Source: Chrysemys picta bellii
Taxonomy: Eukaryota > Chordata > Testudines > Emydidae
Assembly (NCBI RefSeq): GCF_011386835.1
Contig: NC_088809.1
Coordinates: 20,861,567 to 20,925,566, forward strand
Reading direction: 5' to 3'
DNA: 64,000 nt
In this document: positions 54,298 to 64,000 of the stretch, piece after piece
How the letters are laid out: every line of letters begins with the position of its first letter
How positions within the stretch are numbered: position 1 is the first letter of the stretch
Made by a program: the position numbers and the translations under genes
Notes under the pieces: generated by a model
What the model saw: the letters and a program-made list of their open reading frames with translations, nothing else
Told to the model about the DNA's origin: nothing
Databases searched by the model: none

Positions 54298-54985
54298 AGT
54301 GTTTTTCTACCCCCCAGAGACTGTGTCTCCCCAAGGAAGCACTAGCAGACCTACAATACCAGGCATTGTACGCTTGCCCCATGCAATTGCCAGCCGATTG
54401 AGGGAAGTGATTATTCCCCTCTATTTGACACTGGTGAGGCCACACCTGAAGTATTGCGTCCAGTTTTGGACCCCCCACTACAGAAGGGATGTGGACAAAC
54501 TGGAGAGAGTCCAGTGGAGGGCAACAAAAATGATTAGGAGGCTGTGGCACGTGACTTATGAGGAGAGGCGGAGGGAACTGGGGTTATTTAGTCTGCAGAA
54601 GAGAAGAGTGAAGGGGGATTTGATAGCAGCCTTCAACTACCTGAAGGGGGGTTCCAAAGAGGATGGAGCTCGGCTGTTCTCAGTGGTGGCAGATGACAGA
54701 ACAAGGAGCAATGGTCTCAAGTTGCAGTGGGGGAGGTCTAGGTTGGATATTAGGAAACACTGTTTCACTAGGAGGGTGGTGAAGCACTGGAATGGGTCCC
54801 TAGGGGGGTGGTGAAGCACTGGAATGGGTCCCTAGGGAGGTGGTGGAATCTCCATCCTTAGAGGTTTTTAAGGCCTGGCTTGACAAAGCCCTGGCTGGGA
54901 TGATTTAGTTGGGGTTGGTCCTGCTTTGAGCAGGGGGTTGGACTAGATACCTCCTGAGGTCCCTTCCAACCCTGATATTCTATGA
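54298..54985 (+). pseudogene. CR1 LINE: end of ORF2 plus 3' end, open 171-codon frame
   Basis: The open frame 54299-54814 carries the C-terminus of CR1 ORF2: [40 protein letters not shown] and [20 protein letters not shown]. In CR1 this lies downstream of the reverse transcriptase. A tandem duplication of about 30 bp (GGTGGTGAAGCACTGGAATG at 54777 and again at 54807) then disrupts the frame, followed by the standard 3' end (GGGGTTGGTCCTGCTTTGAG; CCAACCCTGATATTCTATGA). It lacks the catalytic domains, so it is a relatively young, 5'-truncated copy. Confidence 0.93.
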
Positions 54986-55394
54986 ATGATCATGGAAGAA
55001 AATACAGATGATCTCGCTTCCTGGCCTTTGAGGGAATGGAGCTTGTTTGTAGAATGGAAATGCCAGAGGAGATGGGATCAGTTCCTGCCATGCACGGCGT
55101 GGTTCTCAGAAGCAGCCCCCACACATGCAACGTTTCCCAGCATTGGCTGTTCAGATCAGTCATTGGCCTTTTTAAAGTTCAGCCTCACGATGAGAGCGGT
55201 CAGTGGAGCCCATACGTTTCTGTTCTCTTTCTGTCCGGCCTCATTCCTGGCAGCCTCACCTGGAATCTGCCTCTGTCATTCCATCTCCTGAGCTCCCATA
55301 TGACCCAGGCAAACTGGAAAGTGCCAGACAAGTGACAGACCGCATCCGTCCCCAAGAACTGACTGCCTCTGACACGATCAGCCTCCTTGGGATT
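54986..55394. other. No gene recognised
   Basis: Non-coding sequence with two overlapping plus-strand frames of about 100 codons that show no domain. Confidence 0.45.
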
Positions 55395-55540
55395 CTTCCT
55401 CTTGCATCTGAAGAAGTGAGGTTCTTACCCACGAAAGCTTATGCTCCCAGTACTTCTGTTAGTCTCAAAGGTGCCACAGGACCCTCTGTTGCTTTTTACA
55501 GATTCAGACTAACACGGCTACCCCTCTGATACTTCCTCTT
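55395..55540 (+). mobile_element. Short Penelope-like unit with 9-bp target duplication
   Basis: CTTCCTCTT occurs at 55395-55403 and 55532-55540. The 128-bp body starts GCATCTGAAGAAGTGAGG, exactly where the hammerhead-like core begins (CTGAAGA at 55408-55414, GAAA at 55433-55436). It ends AACACGGCTACCCCTCTGAT. It behaves like a compact SINE-like derivative of the Penelope terminus. Confidence 0.85.
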
Positions 55541-56970
55541 TTCCGACGCCTTTGTGAACGATGGCCTGGGGAGAGGCCAGAGGATCTGCTCTGCTGGCCT
55601 TGCACTGAGAGAGGACGTTCAATCAAAGGAAGATGTCTTCACAGCTACCGAGAGGGAGGGAGGGAGGAGAAATGGTGGCACAGAGAGGGGACTGGCAGGA
55701 AGGGAAACCCTTCTTCATAGCCTGTGATTCCCCCCTAACCTGAACCATTACGTGAGTCAGGGGTGATGAGGTATATTTCTTCCTGAGGCCACGGAGGAAA
55801 GAGAAGTCTTTTTGTTTGTTTCCTCTACTCTCTGTTCTCTCAACATCACAGCCTGAGATGCTTTGCTGAGGCTTTGTTGCGTCTTCACTCTGGCCTGGAG
55901 GTGATATTTATACAAAGAGAGCGATTGCATGGAGGGTGATCATATTTGGCTTCCTTTCAGGGCCCCCTCGATGCTTCCGCAGGGGTTGCCCCTCAGTGGT
56001 TAGTCTAGGAGCAGAGGAGTTTGCAAATCAGTTCAGTTCCGCAGCACTCCCACAACCCGGGCGATAGGATCTTGAAAGCCACTCTTCCGGATCTCCAGCA
56101 TGACCTTTCCCCGAGGGATGCCTCTGTGTCCACCCAGCCAAGCGAGAGCCTCCGTTCAGGCATGGAGAAGAAAAGAAAACATCTCCTTCCAGCATGTTCT
56201 TTCTAAGAGCCGACACCAGGGTCCATCCGCCTCTCGGCAGCTTCTGATGTGTCGTGCTCAGGCACATGAATAAAACATCTTCTCAGGAACCTCAATTTTC
56301 CACTGGCTGAGCCAGTCCTCGATAGCCATCTGCAGTTCCCCTCGGGTGCACTCAGCAAACTCCCCCGGAATGGAATTGGAAACATTAAACAGGTTAGGGC
56401 TGAAGACACCATCAGGCAAAAAAGCGTAAGTCTGAAACCCCAAACTTTCTCCCCATCTCTTTATTTGGTTTTCTATCCCGGCTGGGGAGTTTACTGTCAG
56501 TCTGCCAGGATCTTACTTTCCTTAAAACCCATCCCAGTAGTTCCCTAATGCTGTGCAAAAAAATAAAAATAAAATTGCTTTTGAAGCTGGGGAAAGTTTT
56601 GCAGCCTGGCATCTCTGTTTGCACAGCTTTGAAGTGAGAAGAGGCTCTAGCAGAATGGGGGAGCTGCTGGGACTGGGAGAAGAGGGGATGAGAGCCAAGC
56701 AGAGGGATCAAACAAGAACTGGATGCCTGGGGAGGATCTGGGGGGGGGTGTAATGCAGAGGCAGTGATGGGTGCGTCTGCGCCACCCCGCGCTGTGGTGG
56801 AGAACTGGCAGGGATGTGCCATTTTGCCTAGGCCACAGCCTAAGTGTCAGTATTGCTAACAGGCAGGGTGGAGAACCCGTGCAAGGGACAGTGCACAGCT
56901 CCAAGGCCCCAGGAACGGCAGCCTGGATGATCCATACCATTGTTTGTACTGTGGTAGTGTCTCCGGGCTC
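55541..56970. other. No gene recognised
   Basis: Non-coding DNA. Minus-strand frames at 56412-56822 and nearby have no recognised domain. Short G-rich and A-rich runs occur near 56745 and 56560. Confidence 0.45.
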
Positions 56971-56974
56971 CTCC

Positions 56975-57225
56975 TGAGATGTGGGCCCCATTGTGCTAGG
57001 CGCTGCACAGATGCGGAGTTAGGGAAAGTCCCTGTCCCAAGGAGATTACAGACTAAATAGAACAAGAGAGAGAAAGGGTGGGAGGGGAAACTGAGACAGA
57101 GCGGGGCAGTGACTCACCCAAGGGCACCCAGATGGACAGTGGCAGAGCTGGGAGTGGCATGGTCACCCTCATGTCTCCTGCCTCCCACTCCATTGCACTA
57201 CCCACTAGAGCACACAGCCTCCCAT
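56975..57225 (+). repeat. L2/MIR-like relic
   Basis: GGGCCCCATTGTGCTAGGCG, AAGTCCCTGTCCCAAGGAGA and GTGGCAGAGCTGGGAGTGG follow the L2-like series seen at 30205. It is the best preserved of the three copies. Confidence 0.55.
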
Positions 57226-57935
57226 ACTGGCTCAGAGAGTCACAATTGCTTCCCTGGCTACTCTGTTGCTCCAGAAGGGAAATGATCTGCTAGTGCCCAC
57301 AGCACTTCCACCCCCCATGCCAGCTCAGCTGGGCTGACCAGGACACAGGAGTCCGGAGCCAAGACCTCACCCATTCCCCACCCCTTTCCAACCACTCCTC
57401 TCCTACCAATTTGGGGTCAGGTAGCAGCAGCTTCACAGATCCTGCTGCCCTTCCCCCCGTCCCCTCCCCCGGCACAGATCGGAGTTGTGAGGGGGCGGCA
57501 CAAGAGGAGCAAGGGGGTACTAGTGCCTCCTTACTCCCTGCCAGGGCCAGGTAGGGCAAGTCACATCGTTGTCCACAACAAAGCACTAAACATTAGCCTG
57601 AAGGGAGATGGGGGCCCAAATCCCACAGATCCCTCCAATCCCTTGGAAAATCCCAGTCTAAATTATTAGGGAAGGATCCCAACTTTCTTTACATGCGAAT
57701 ACCCTGGTGATCAGCCAGGATGGGAAAAGAAACACGGGTCTCAAGATCTGCACATGAGAGCATCCGGCACCTGGCTGGATTCCACATTATCAAGAGCAGC
57801 AGCAGCTCTTTATCACATTTGCTTGCTTCCCATTGTCATTTGGCTTTCGCTGCCCAGAATACATATTGCGCCAACAGGTGGGCTGCTGACAAGCAGCGGG
57901 TCAGTGAAGATGTGACATTCGCAGCACGGGGCAAG
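57226..57935. other. No gene recognised
   Basis: Non-coding sequence with no named repeat. Confidence 0.5.
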
Positions 57936-57939
57936 GGAA

Positions 57940-58115
57940 AAACATCCCCGATTCGGCCACTGCCTGGCTGTGTCACTTGGGCAAGTCACTCCTCCCTGGG
58001 CCTCTGAGTCCCCTCCTTGATTTTCCCTCTCTTGCCTCTGTACACTGTAAGCCCTTTGGTGCAAGGATCGTCTCTCATTGTATATCGTTGCCCCTTTGGC
58101 CCAAGCAGTTTTGCC
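57940..58115 (+). repeat. MIR-like SINE relic
   Basis: GGCTGTGTCACTTGGGCAAG, TCACTCCTCCCTGGGCC and CACTGTAAGCCCTTTGG follow a MIR-like order with an L2-like tail. Diverged. Confidence 0.45.
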
Positions 58116-58734
58116 AATACTGGGGGACTTGCTGGGTTGTTTCTGTTAGCAGGTCTGTTCTTGATAGCATCTTGTTGATTTACAAAGAGTGTTTCTGTTC
58201 CTTGGATGCACTAGAAATGATCAGTGATCAGCATCTCCCTGCTCAGAAATCCTCAGGTCTGCCCCTCCAGTTGGGCTCTGTGCCCAAGAAGCCTCGTCTC
58301 TCTCTTGTCTGTTGTCTCTCAGAGTCACGTGCTCCTTCCGCTAGCTTTCTGCCTTCGACGCACACAGCCTGCAACTTACATCCTAGCCCCTGCATTCACA
58401 AGCAGGGAAACCGCTACATCCACACAGCTCAGCTCTGAGCTACCATAAAGCCTCAGCTGGTAGCCTCATTGTCTACAGCTGGTTTTCTGACATGCAGGGG
58501 CTTGGTTGTGTCTACTGATGAGCCTGAATGACATTGCTTGTCCCAGCCATCGGCTTGAACAAGATCTGGCGATTGCCTTTGGATCCCAGATCCACCTGGT
58601 GTCCGCCACTAGCACCTTTCACAATGCGGACTCGTGCTACTGGAATACAAATAATAATAAAACCAGCAGCAACTCCACTCACTGGGACCATTTGAGGTAG
58701 AAATATTTCCCTTCTCACACTGCTTGTACTTCAC
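58116..58734. other. No gene recognised
   Basis: Non-coding sequence. Confidence 0.5.
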
Positions 58735-59283
58735 ACCACCTGAAACGCTTTGTTTGAAGTCAGATCAATATTAAACTGCATATTCCCACACTGATGCATT
58801 GCCTTATGGGAGTTGAGGTTTGGGTCCCCATTCTGTCCTATGGGCCAGGCTTCCCGGCTGAACTACATCTCCTGTAATGCACCCAGAGCATTTCACTCCC
58901 ATGATGCACCACATAGCTTGGTCAAAGAGAAAGCTACATTGCATTATGGGGAATGTAGTCCTCCAGGGAGCCTGGACCATAGGTGAGAATGGAGGCCTGA
59001 CCTACAGTTCCCACAGGGCAATGTGCGGACAGGGAGATGCAACAAAATGCTATGTTGAACTGATTCGAAATGAAATGTTTTGGGGCAGTTAAAAAACCCA
59101 AATATTCCAATTTGGGTTGAACTGACCCAAAATGATGCTATTTCAGTTTGCCCAAATGGACAATCACTTTTTTTTTTTTTAGCAAAATCAAAATTTTCCC
59201 AGAGAAAATTTCAGTTTTGTAGAAGCTGCATTTTGTGTCAGCAAATCATTCTGATGGAAAATGCCCAGCCAGTTCTAGTGTAG
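58735..59283. mobile_element. AT-rich hAT-like MITE with ZNF143-like core motifs
   Basis: The core carries TGCCTTATGGGAGTTGAGGT (about 58799), ACTACATCTCCTGTAATGCA (58862-58881), CTCCCATGATGCACC (about 58906) and TGCATTATGGGGAATGTAGT (58940-58959). AT-rich arms follow and end with CCCAGCCAGTTCTAGTG. Same organisation as 10742 and 40868. Confidence 0.6.
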
Positions 59284-61150
59284 TAGGACTCCTAGCCTCC
59301 ACGTGGAGCAGCCATTAGATGGGAACATGGTACACACAGCCAGTTTGTTACACTTAAAACAGCTGAATACATGAATGGAAGCTTTAAAATGCATGTATAG
59401 TGCTCAGCTCGATGTGGCCTTTATCCTGACTGGGGATTCTATTCTATTCTTATAGTGTGATCATCACTGTAGTATCTGAACACCTTCCAGTTGTGCATAA
59501 AGCAACATGACCACATGCCTGTCACTTGTTTATTCACTTATTCTATCTCCAGGGAAAAGCATGTTCAGAAGTCTTGTTTTGGTAGAGTCTGGGGGGGTCA
59601 GGGGCTCAGGGTTAAATATTATTTATTATGATGGTATTATTCAATAAGACCTTTGTTAGGGAAGGCAACATCAAAGGAATGCAACTTGCTTTTGGAGCAG
59701 AAGACTGTTTGGGAGGTCCTCCATTCTTGGCGGTTTTCATTCCCCAGTGACTCTTGGCACCACCACACTACAAAGAAATAGATAAGCGCCGCGTCATGCT
59801 GCCCTGCTCTTACGTTCGCTCACTGGCTAAGTGGCATTGTGATGTCGGCATGGGAGCCGCTTGCTCGGGAGCCGTGGCTGGTGTGGGTTGTGGGTGGTTT
59901 GGAGGAGCAGTTGCTGGCATCTCCTGGCCATGGTGTCAGAGCAGTGTCCAGGATGTGAGAGTGTCGGGCTGTGATACTGGAAGAGTGGTGGCTTGTTGCA
60001 ACTGTGTCTGGTGGGTAGTGACTGTGATGTGGGAGCAGTGACTGGCATGTCTCCCTGGAACTACATCTGGACATGACACTGGGACCATGTTGTGGGAGCT
60101 GTAGCTGGGAACTTTGCTTGGCAGACGATTGCACTTTGAGAATACATTTGGGTGAGAGGCAAACAAAGTAAAGAGAATAAACCAGATTCGCTCCGTCCCC
60201 TCCCACCGCCCACTCAAGGAAGCCATTAAAGCCGAGACATTATTCCTTTCTACTTTGTTTTTATGTATTGCTCTGCAGTTATTGCAATTATCCATCTATA
60301 ACAGGCACTTAATATGCTGCCTAACTAATCAAAAAAGGCCATGGTCTGCTTTAACATAAATTAATCAATGAAATAAATGATCCCCTTTTTGTTCCGTCTC
60401 CCAGAGACCTCCAGACATGATCTCTTCAGCAAACATTTTCTTTTCTTGGAACAATTGTGCTGCAAAGAGGCTGGAGTAATCAGGGCTGGAGCGGGGAACA
60501 TGGCTGATGTCCCCTATCTTTCCACCCTCATATCGCTTTGTGGCCCCTGATTCTGATCTCAAACAGGTGTCCATCAGAAGTAACTACCTTGAAATCAATG
60601 AGATATATTTGTGTCAGGAAAGGCTGGGGGCCAGATCCTCGTCTGGTGTAAACCATCAAAGCTCCATTGAATCCAATTTAGGCTGGTTGAGGATCTGCCC
60701 CTGAGTATCTATAGCTCATGTTCTTAACCATTAGAGCAATGCTCTCCACCCCATTACTCCTCCGTTCAGAATCATTCTTTTCACTTCATCATGTTGGCTT
60801 GGGAATGGCATTGCCATTATGAGCAGCTAGGGATCATTGCTATTTCTGGACAGTAGGAAGTCAGTGAGACTGCATAAGAGGCACTCTATACTCAGGCAAT
60901 AAGATGTTTCCTGCTGATGAAGATGTTCTGTTTCCATTCTCCAGGGCCCGAGACGGCACTCCACAGAACAATGCCCAGAACTGATTCTAGGGTGTTTTAA
61001 AAAACTGAACTGCCAGATGCGTAGCTCTGGAGGATGAAGTCCTCTTTCTTCTGAATGGGAATGTGTCCGCATATGATATGAAAGGACCAGCAAGTTGGAG
61101 GGCTGAGTGGCTCGTTTGGTCTCTATGGCCCATTTACCCTTTGGCTTCTC
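59284..61150. other. No gene recognised; small palindrome at 60632-60705
   Basis: CCAGATCCTCGTCTGGTGTA and GGCTGGTTGAGGATCTGCCC form an imperfect palindrome, a common short MITE type also seen at 7968. Open frames at 59754-60295 on both strands overlap and lack domains. The rest is ordinary non-coding DNA. Confidence 0.45.
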
Positions 61151-61156
61151 TGTAGA

Positions 61157-61500
61157 CACTAAGGAGTCTGGTGGCACCTTAAAGACTAATAGATTTATTT
61201 GGGCACAAGCTTTCATGGGTAAAAAACCCCACTTCTTCAGATGCATGGAGTGAAAGTTACAGATGCAGGCATTATATACTGACACACAAAGAGCAGGGAG
61301 TTACCTCACAAGTAGAGAACCAGTGTTGACACGGCCAATTCGATCAGGGTGGATGTGATCCACTCCCAATAATAGATGAGGAGGTGTCAATTCCAGGAGA
61401 GGCAAAACTGCTTTTGTAATGAGCCAGCCACTCCCAGTCCCTAGTCAAGCCCAAATGAATGGTGTTAAATATGCAAATGAATTTTAGTTCTGCTGTTACT
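61157..61500 (-). mobile_element. Penelope-like 3' region with hammerhead-like core
   Basis: This is the longest Penelope terminus here. Minus strand: AATGCCTGCATCTGTAACTT, CACTCCATGCATCTGAAGAA, a GTGGGG/ACCCAT stem, GAAAGCTTGTGCCC, then AATCTATTAGTCTTTAAGGT and GCCACCAGACTCCT. Upstream it extends about 250 bp (ACACCTCCTCATCTATTATT, GTCAACACTGG). No coding frame remains. Confidence 0.75.
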
Positions 61501-61505
61501 TGACA

Positions 61506-62400
61506 CCATGCAAGTCTGTAGACACCGTCTCTTCAGCCAGGATTTTCAGAAGTGCTCACAACTGGGGCAAATTCCAAGGGAGCTCAGTATACTGAGGGGG
61601 CATGTTGGGTGCAGAGCTCTTTGGCAAACCTGGCCTCATAGGGTGAATTGCAGTGAGGATTTTGGTGTGGATGCTGAGCCATGGGGAACTATCTAGCCAG
61701 CCCCCACATCACATCATATTTAACATAGGCCACAGAACGGTGTCAAAACATAGCGACTGCGGAGTTGGAACCAGTGTCAGTAGGGAGAGCAGGCAGATAT
61801 GCAGGATATGAAGGTCTAGAAAAGTCGAGGTGCCAACTTTTCCATTGAAATAGGTTTACATTGCACAGTATACACTAGACAGAGCACCAGATGCGAGTGG
61901 CATAGGTGAGATCAGGGTATGACTGCAGACGATCATTCTCACACTATGTTCGACAGGTGTGCAGCTAAACAGACAACGCCTATAGGAAAACTACAGCAGG
62001 TGCCACACAGGAGAATACACGGTAGGAACCAGAGGGGTTTCAAGGTTCAAGACGGCAGATGCCAGACAGGGACATAAAAGCTGGGCACAATTTGCTCAGC
62101 TTTGGACCTTGTTGCAAACCCGGAGCTCAGACCTTGTTCACCAAAATGATCGTGGAGGTTTGTGATCGGTCTGGAGAAGCGTGGCTGAGTTTTGAACAAA
62201 GCCGAGGCTCTGGGAGTGGAATGGGTCTCGACCAACCTTTGGACCGGAGTTAGATGAGTTCCAGAGGCTGCTTGAGACTGGAGAGGAGACTGCATGAGCC
62301 TTGACCATGCTGAGTGAGGGTCACTTGGAGTTTTGGGGGCATTAGCTCAGCCAAACTCACCAGTGATGCAGCCACTGGAGGGGACAGGGGGATGAGGGAG
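61506..62400. other. No gene recognised
   Basis: Non-coding sequence. No repeats recognised. Confidence 0.5.
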
Positions 62401-62409
62401 ACAGGCCTA

Positions 62410-62580
62410 GTGGACAGACTCACACTGAGGAGACCTGGGTTCTAGTCCCAGCTCTGCCGCTGGCCTCCTGGGTAAGTCATTTCCCCACCTTTAAAATGGG
62501 GATACAAAGACCAACCTCCTTGGTAAAACACTTTGAGATCAGTGGCTGAAAAAACACTGGATAAAAACAAGGGGTTGTTA
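62410..62580 (+). repeat. MIR/CORE-type SINE relic
   Basis: GACCTGGGTTCTAGTCCCAG, CTCTGCCGCTGGCCTCCTGG, TTTAAAATGGGGATACAAAG and AAACACTTTGAGATC follow the MIR order. It ends immediately before the hAT element. Confidence 0.85.
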
Positions 62581-62584
62581 TTAT

Positions 62585-63235
62585 TAGGGCTGTTGATTAA
62601 TTGCTGTTAACTCACACAATTAACTCAAAAAACCTAATCACGATTAACAAAATTTATTGCAATTAATCACAGTTTTAATCACACTGTTAAACCAATTTAA
62701 ATGTATTCAATATTTTGGATGTTTGGATGTTTTTCTATATTTTCAAATATATTGATTTCAATTACAACACAGGATACAAAGTGTACAATGCTCAGTTTAT
62801 ATTATTTTTATTACAAATATTTGCACTGTAAAAATGAGAAACAAAAGAAATAGTATTTTTCAATTCATCTCATACACAAGTACTGCAGTGCAATCTCTTT
62901 ATCGTGAAAGTGCAACTTACAAATGTCTTTTTTTTTTGTTACATAACTGCACTCAAAACAAAACAATGTAAAACTTTAGCGCCTACAAGTCCACTCAGGC
63001 CTACGTCTTGTTCAGCCAATCGCTAAGACAAACAAGTTTGTTTACATTTACGGGAGATAATGCTGCCCACTTCTTATTTACAATGTCACCTAAAAGTGAG
63101 AACAGGTGTTCCCATGGCACTTTTGTAGCTGGCATTGCAAGGTATTTACGTGCCAGATATGCTAAACATTCATATGCCCCTTGATGCTTTGGCCATCATT
63201 CCAGAGGACATGCTTCCATGCTGATGATGCTCATT
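62585..63235 (-). pseudogene. hAT transposase fragment, short arm (minus strand), second locus
   Basis: The terminus TAGGGCTGTTGATTAATTG is followed on the minus strand by 3' non-coding sequence and a broken dimerisation-domain frame. Its plus-strand signature includes CGGGAGATAATGCTGCC and GGAGGTCATTC-like codons of SPVNVNK and EWW motifs. Variants such as GTAGGCCTGAGTGG match the displaced fragment at 33228-33705. Confidence 0.8.
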
Positions 63236-63245
63236 AAAAAATAAT

Positions 63246-64000
63246 GCGTTAATTAAATTTGTGACTGAACTCCTTGGGGGAGAATTGTATGTCTCCTGTT
63301 CTGTGTTTTACCTGCATTCTGCCATATATTTCATGTTATAGCAATCTCGGATGATGATGTCGGATGTTGTTCGTTTTAAGAACACTTTCACTGCAGATTT
63401 GACAAAATGCAAAGAAGATACCAATGTGAGATTTCTAAAGATAGCTACAGCTCTCGACTCAAGATTTCAGAATTTGAAGTGCTGTCCAAAATCTGATCAG
63501 GAGTGTGTGTGGAGCATACTTTCAGAAATCTTAAAAGAGCAACACTCTGATGTGGAACTACAGAACCCGAACCACCAAAAAAGAAAATCAACCTTCCGCT
63601 GGTGGCATCTGACTCAGGTGATGAAAATGAACATGTGTTTGTCTGTACTGCTTTGGGTCGTTATCGAGCAGAACCCATCGTCAGCATGGACGCATGTCCC
63701 CTGGAATGGTGGTTGAAGCATGAAGGGACATATGAATCTTTAGCACATCTGGCACATAAATAGCTTGCAACGCCAGCTACAACAGTGCCATGCGAACACC
63801 TGTTCTCACTTTCAGGTGACATTGTACACAAGCTGCAGGCAGCATTATCTCCTGCACATGTAAACAAACTTGTTTGAATGATTGACTGAACACGAAGTAG
63901 GACTGAGTGGACTTGTAGGCTCTAAAGTTTTACATTGTTTTATTTTTGAATGCAGTTATTTTTTGTACACAATTCTACATTTGTAAGTTCAACTTTCATG
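63246..64000 (+). pseudogene. hAT transposase fragment, long arm (plus strand), cut by window end
   Basis: From 63351 the frame reads VRFKNTFTADLTKCKEDTN, RFLKIATALDSRFQNLKC and ILKEQHSDVE. It then shifts frame (LQNPNHQKRKSTF) as in the first locus, and the ENEHVF and WNGG regions continue in a shifted frame. Dimerisation-domain codons run to about 63890. The 3' non-coding region continues past the window. Arm order and junction match the reversed element at 31533-33705. Confidence 0.85.

Noticed and set aside
54299..54814. Host gene encoding a 171-residue protein
   Set aside because: The protein is the C-terminal end of CR1 ORF2 and is followed by the CR1 3' end.
59754..60295. Opposing open frames of 73-128 codons
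   Set aside because: Overlap on both strands, biased composition, no recognised motif.
1..64000. CRISPR arrays, operons, phage or plasmid features
   Set aside because: No regularly spaced direct repeats, no prokaryotic gene layout; repeat content is clearly vertebrate.

Overview
This window looks like non-genic nuclear DNA from a reptile, most probably a turtle. The evidence is the repeat set. There are several CR1 LINE 3' ends with the typical (minus-strand) AGAATCATAGAAT terminus, and a tRNA-derived SINE whose 3' tail looks like CR1, as in tortoise Pol III SINEs. There are also hAT and PIF/Harbinger transposons with their MITEs, Penelope-like fragments, and MIR/L2-like relics. I found no convincing host protein-coding exon, no canonical RNA gene, no CRISPR and no bacterial-style operon. 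The many short open frames are chance frames or decayed transposon genes. The window reads as intergenic or intronic DNA shaped by at least five transposon classes.

Layout. 0-10 kb: MITEs and hAT-like palindromes, a GC-rich repeat (3.3-3.7 kb), a TA-type DNA transposon carrying a GC-rich hairpin (4.85-5.33 kb), and a TATC microsatellite. 10-16 kb: MIR, an AT-rich hAT-like element with ZNF143-type motifs, a 1.3-kb CR1 reverse-transcriptase relic, and two related Harbinger MITEs; the second MITE sits inside a Penelope-like fragment. 16-20 kb: the least repeat-rich stretch. 20-24 kb: CR1 relics and a perfect 109-bp inverted duplication. 24.4-26 kb: a broken PIF/Harbinger transposase gene holding two younger insertions. 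26-31 kb: hAT MITEs with clean 8-bp target duplications, a snap-back Penelope terminus and LTR-like tracts.

31.5-33.7 kb: a rearranged hAT element made of two oppositely oriented arms plus a displaced end. 35-36.5 kb: a Harbinger MITE, a solo LTR and a Penelope open frame split by an inversion. 37-50 kb: retroelement-like non-coding DNA, CR1, MIR, a Tigger-like MITE and hAT elements. 50-57 kb: nested CR1 in an AT-rich MITE, a CR1 3' end with an open reading frame, and a short Penelope unit with target duplications. 57-62.5 kb: L2/MIR-like relics, another ZNF143-motif MITE and a Penelope 3' region. 62.6 kb to the end: a second copy of the two-arm hAT element, cut by the window edge.

The most interesting signals are structural. 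The hAT locus at 31.5-33.7 kb carries the signature of template switching between its own inverted arms, which copied 24 bp of host flank inward; the same two-arm architecture recurs at 62.6 kb. A 109-bp perfect inverted copy has been pasted into an AT-rich repeat at 22.0 kb. Penelope-like termini carry a hammerhead-ribozyme-like core. An AT-rich MITE family appears to spread ZNF143/THAP11-like binding motifs. Family names come from recognition by eye, and none was checked against a repeat library.
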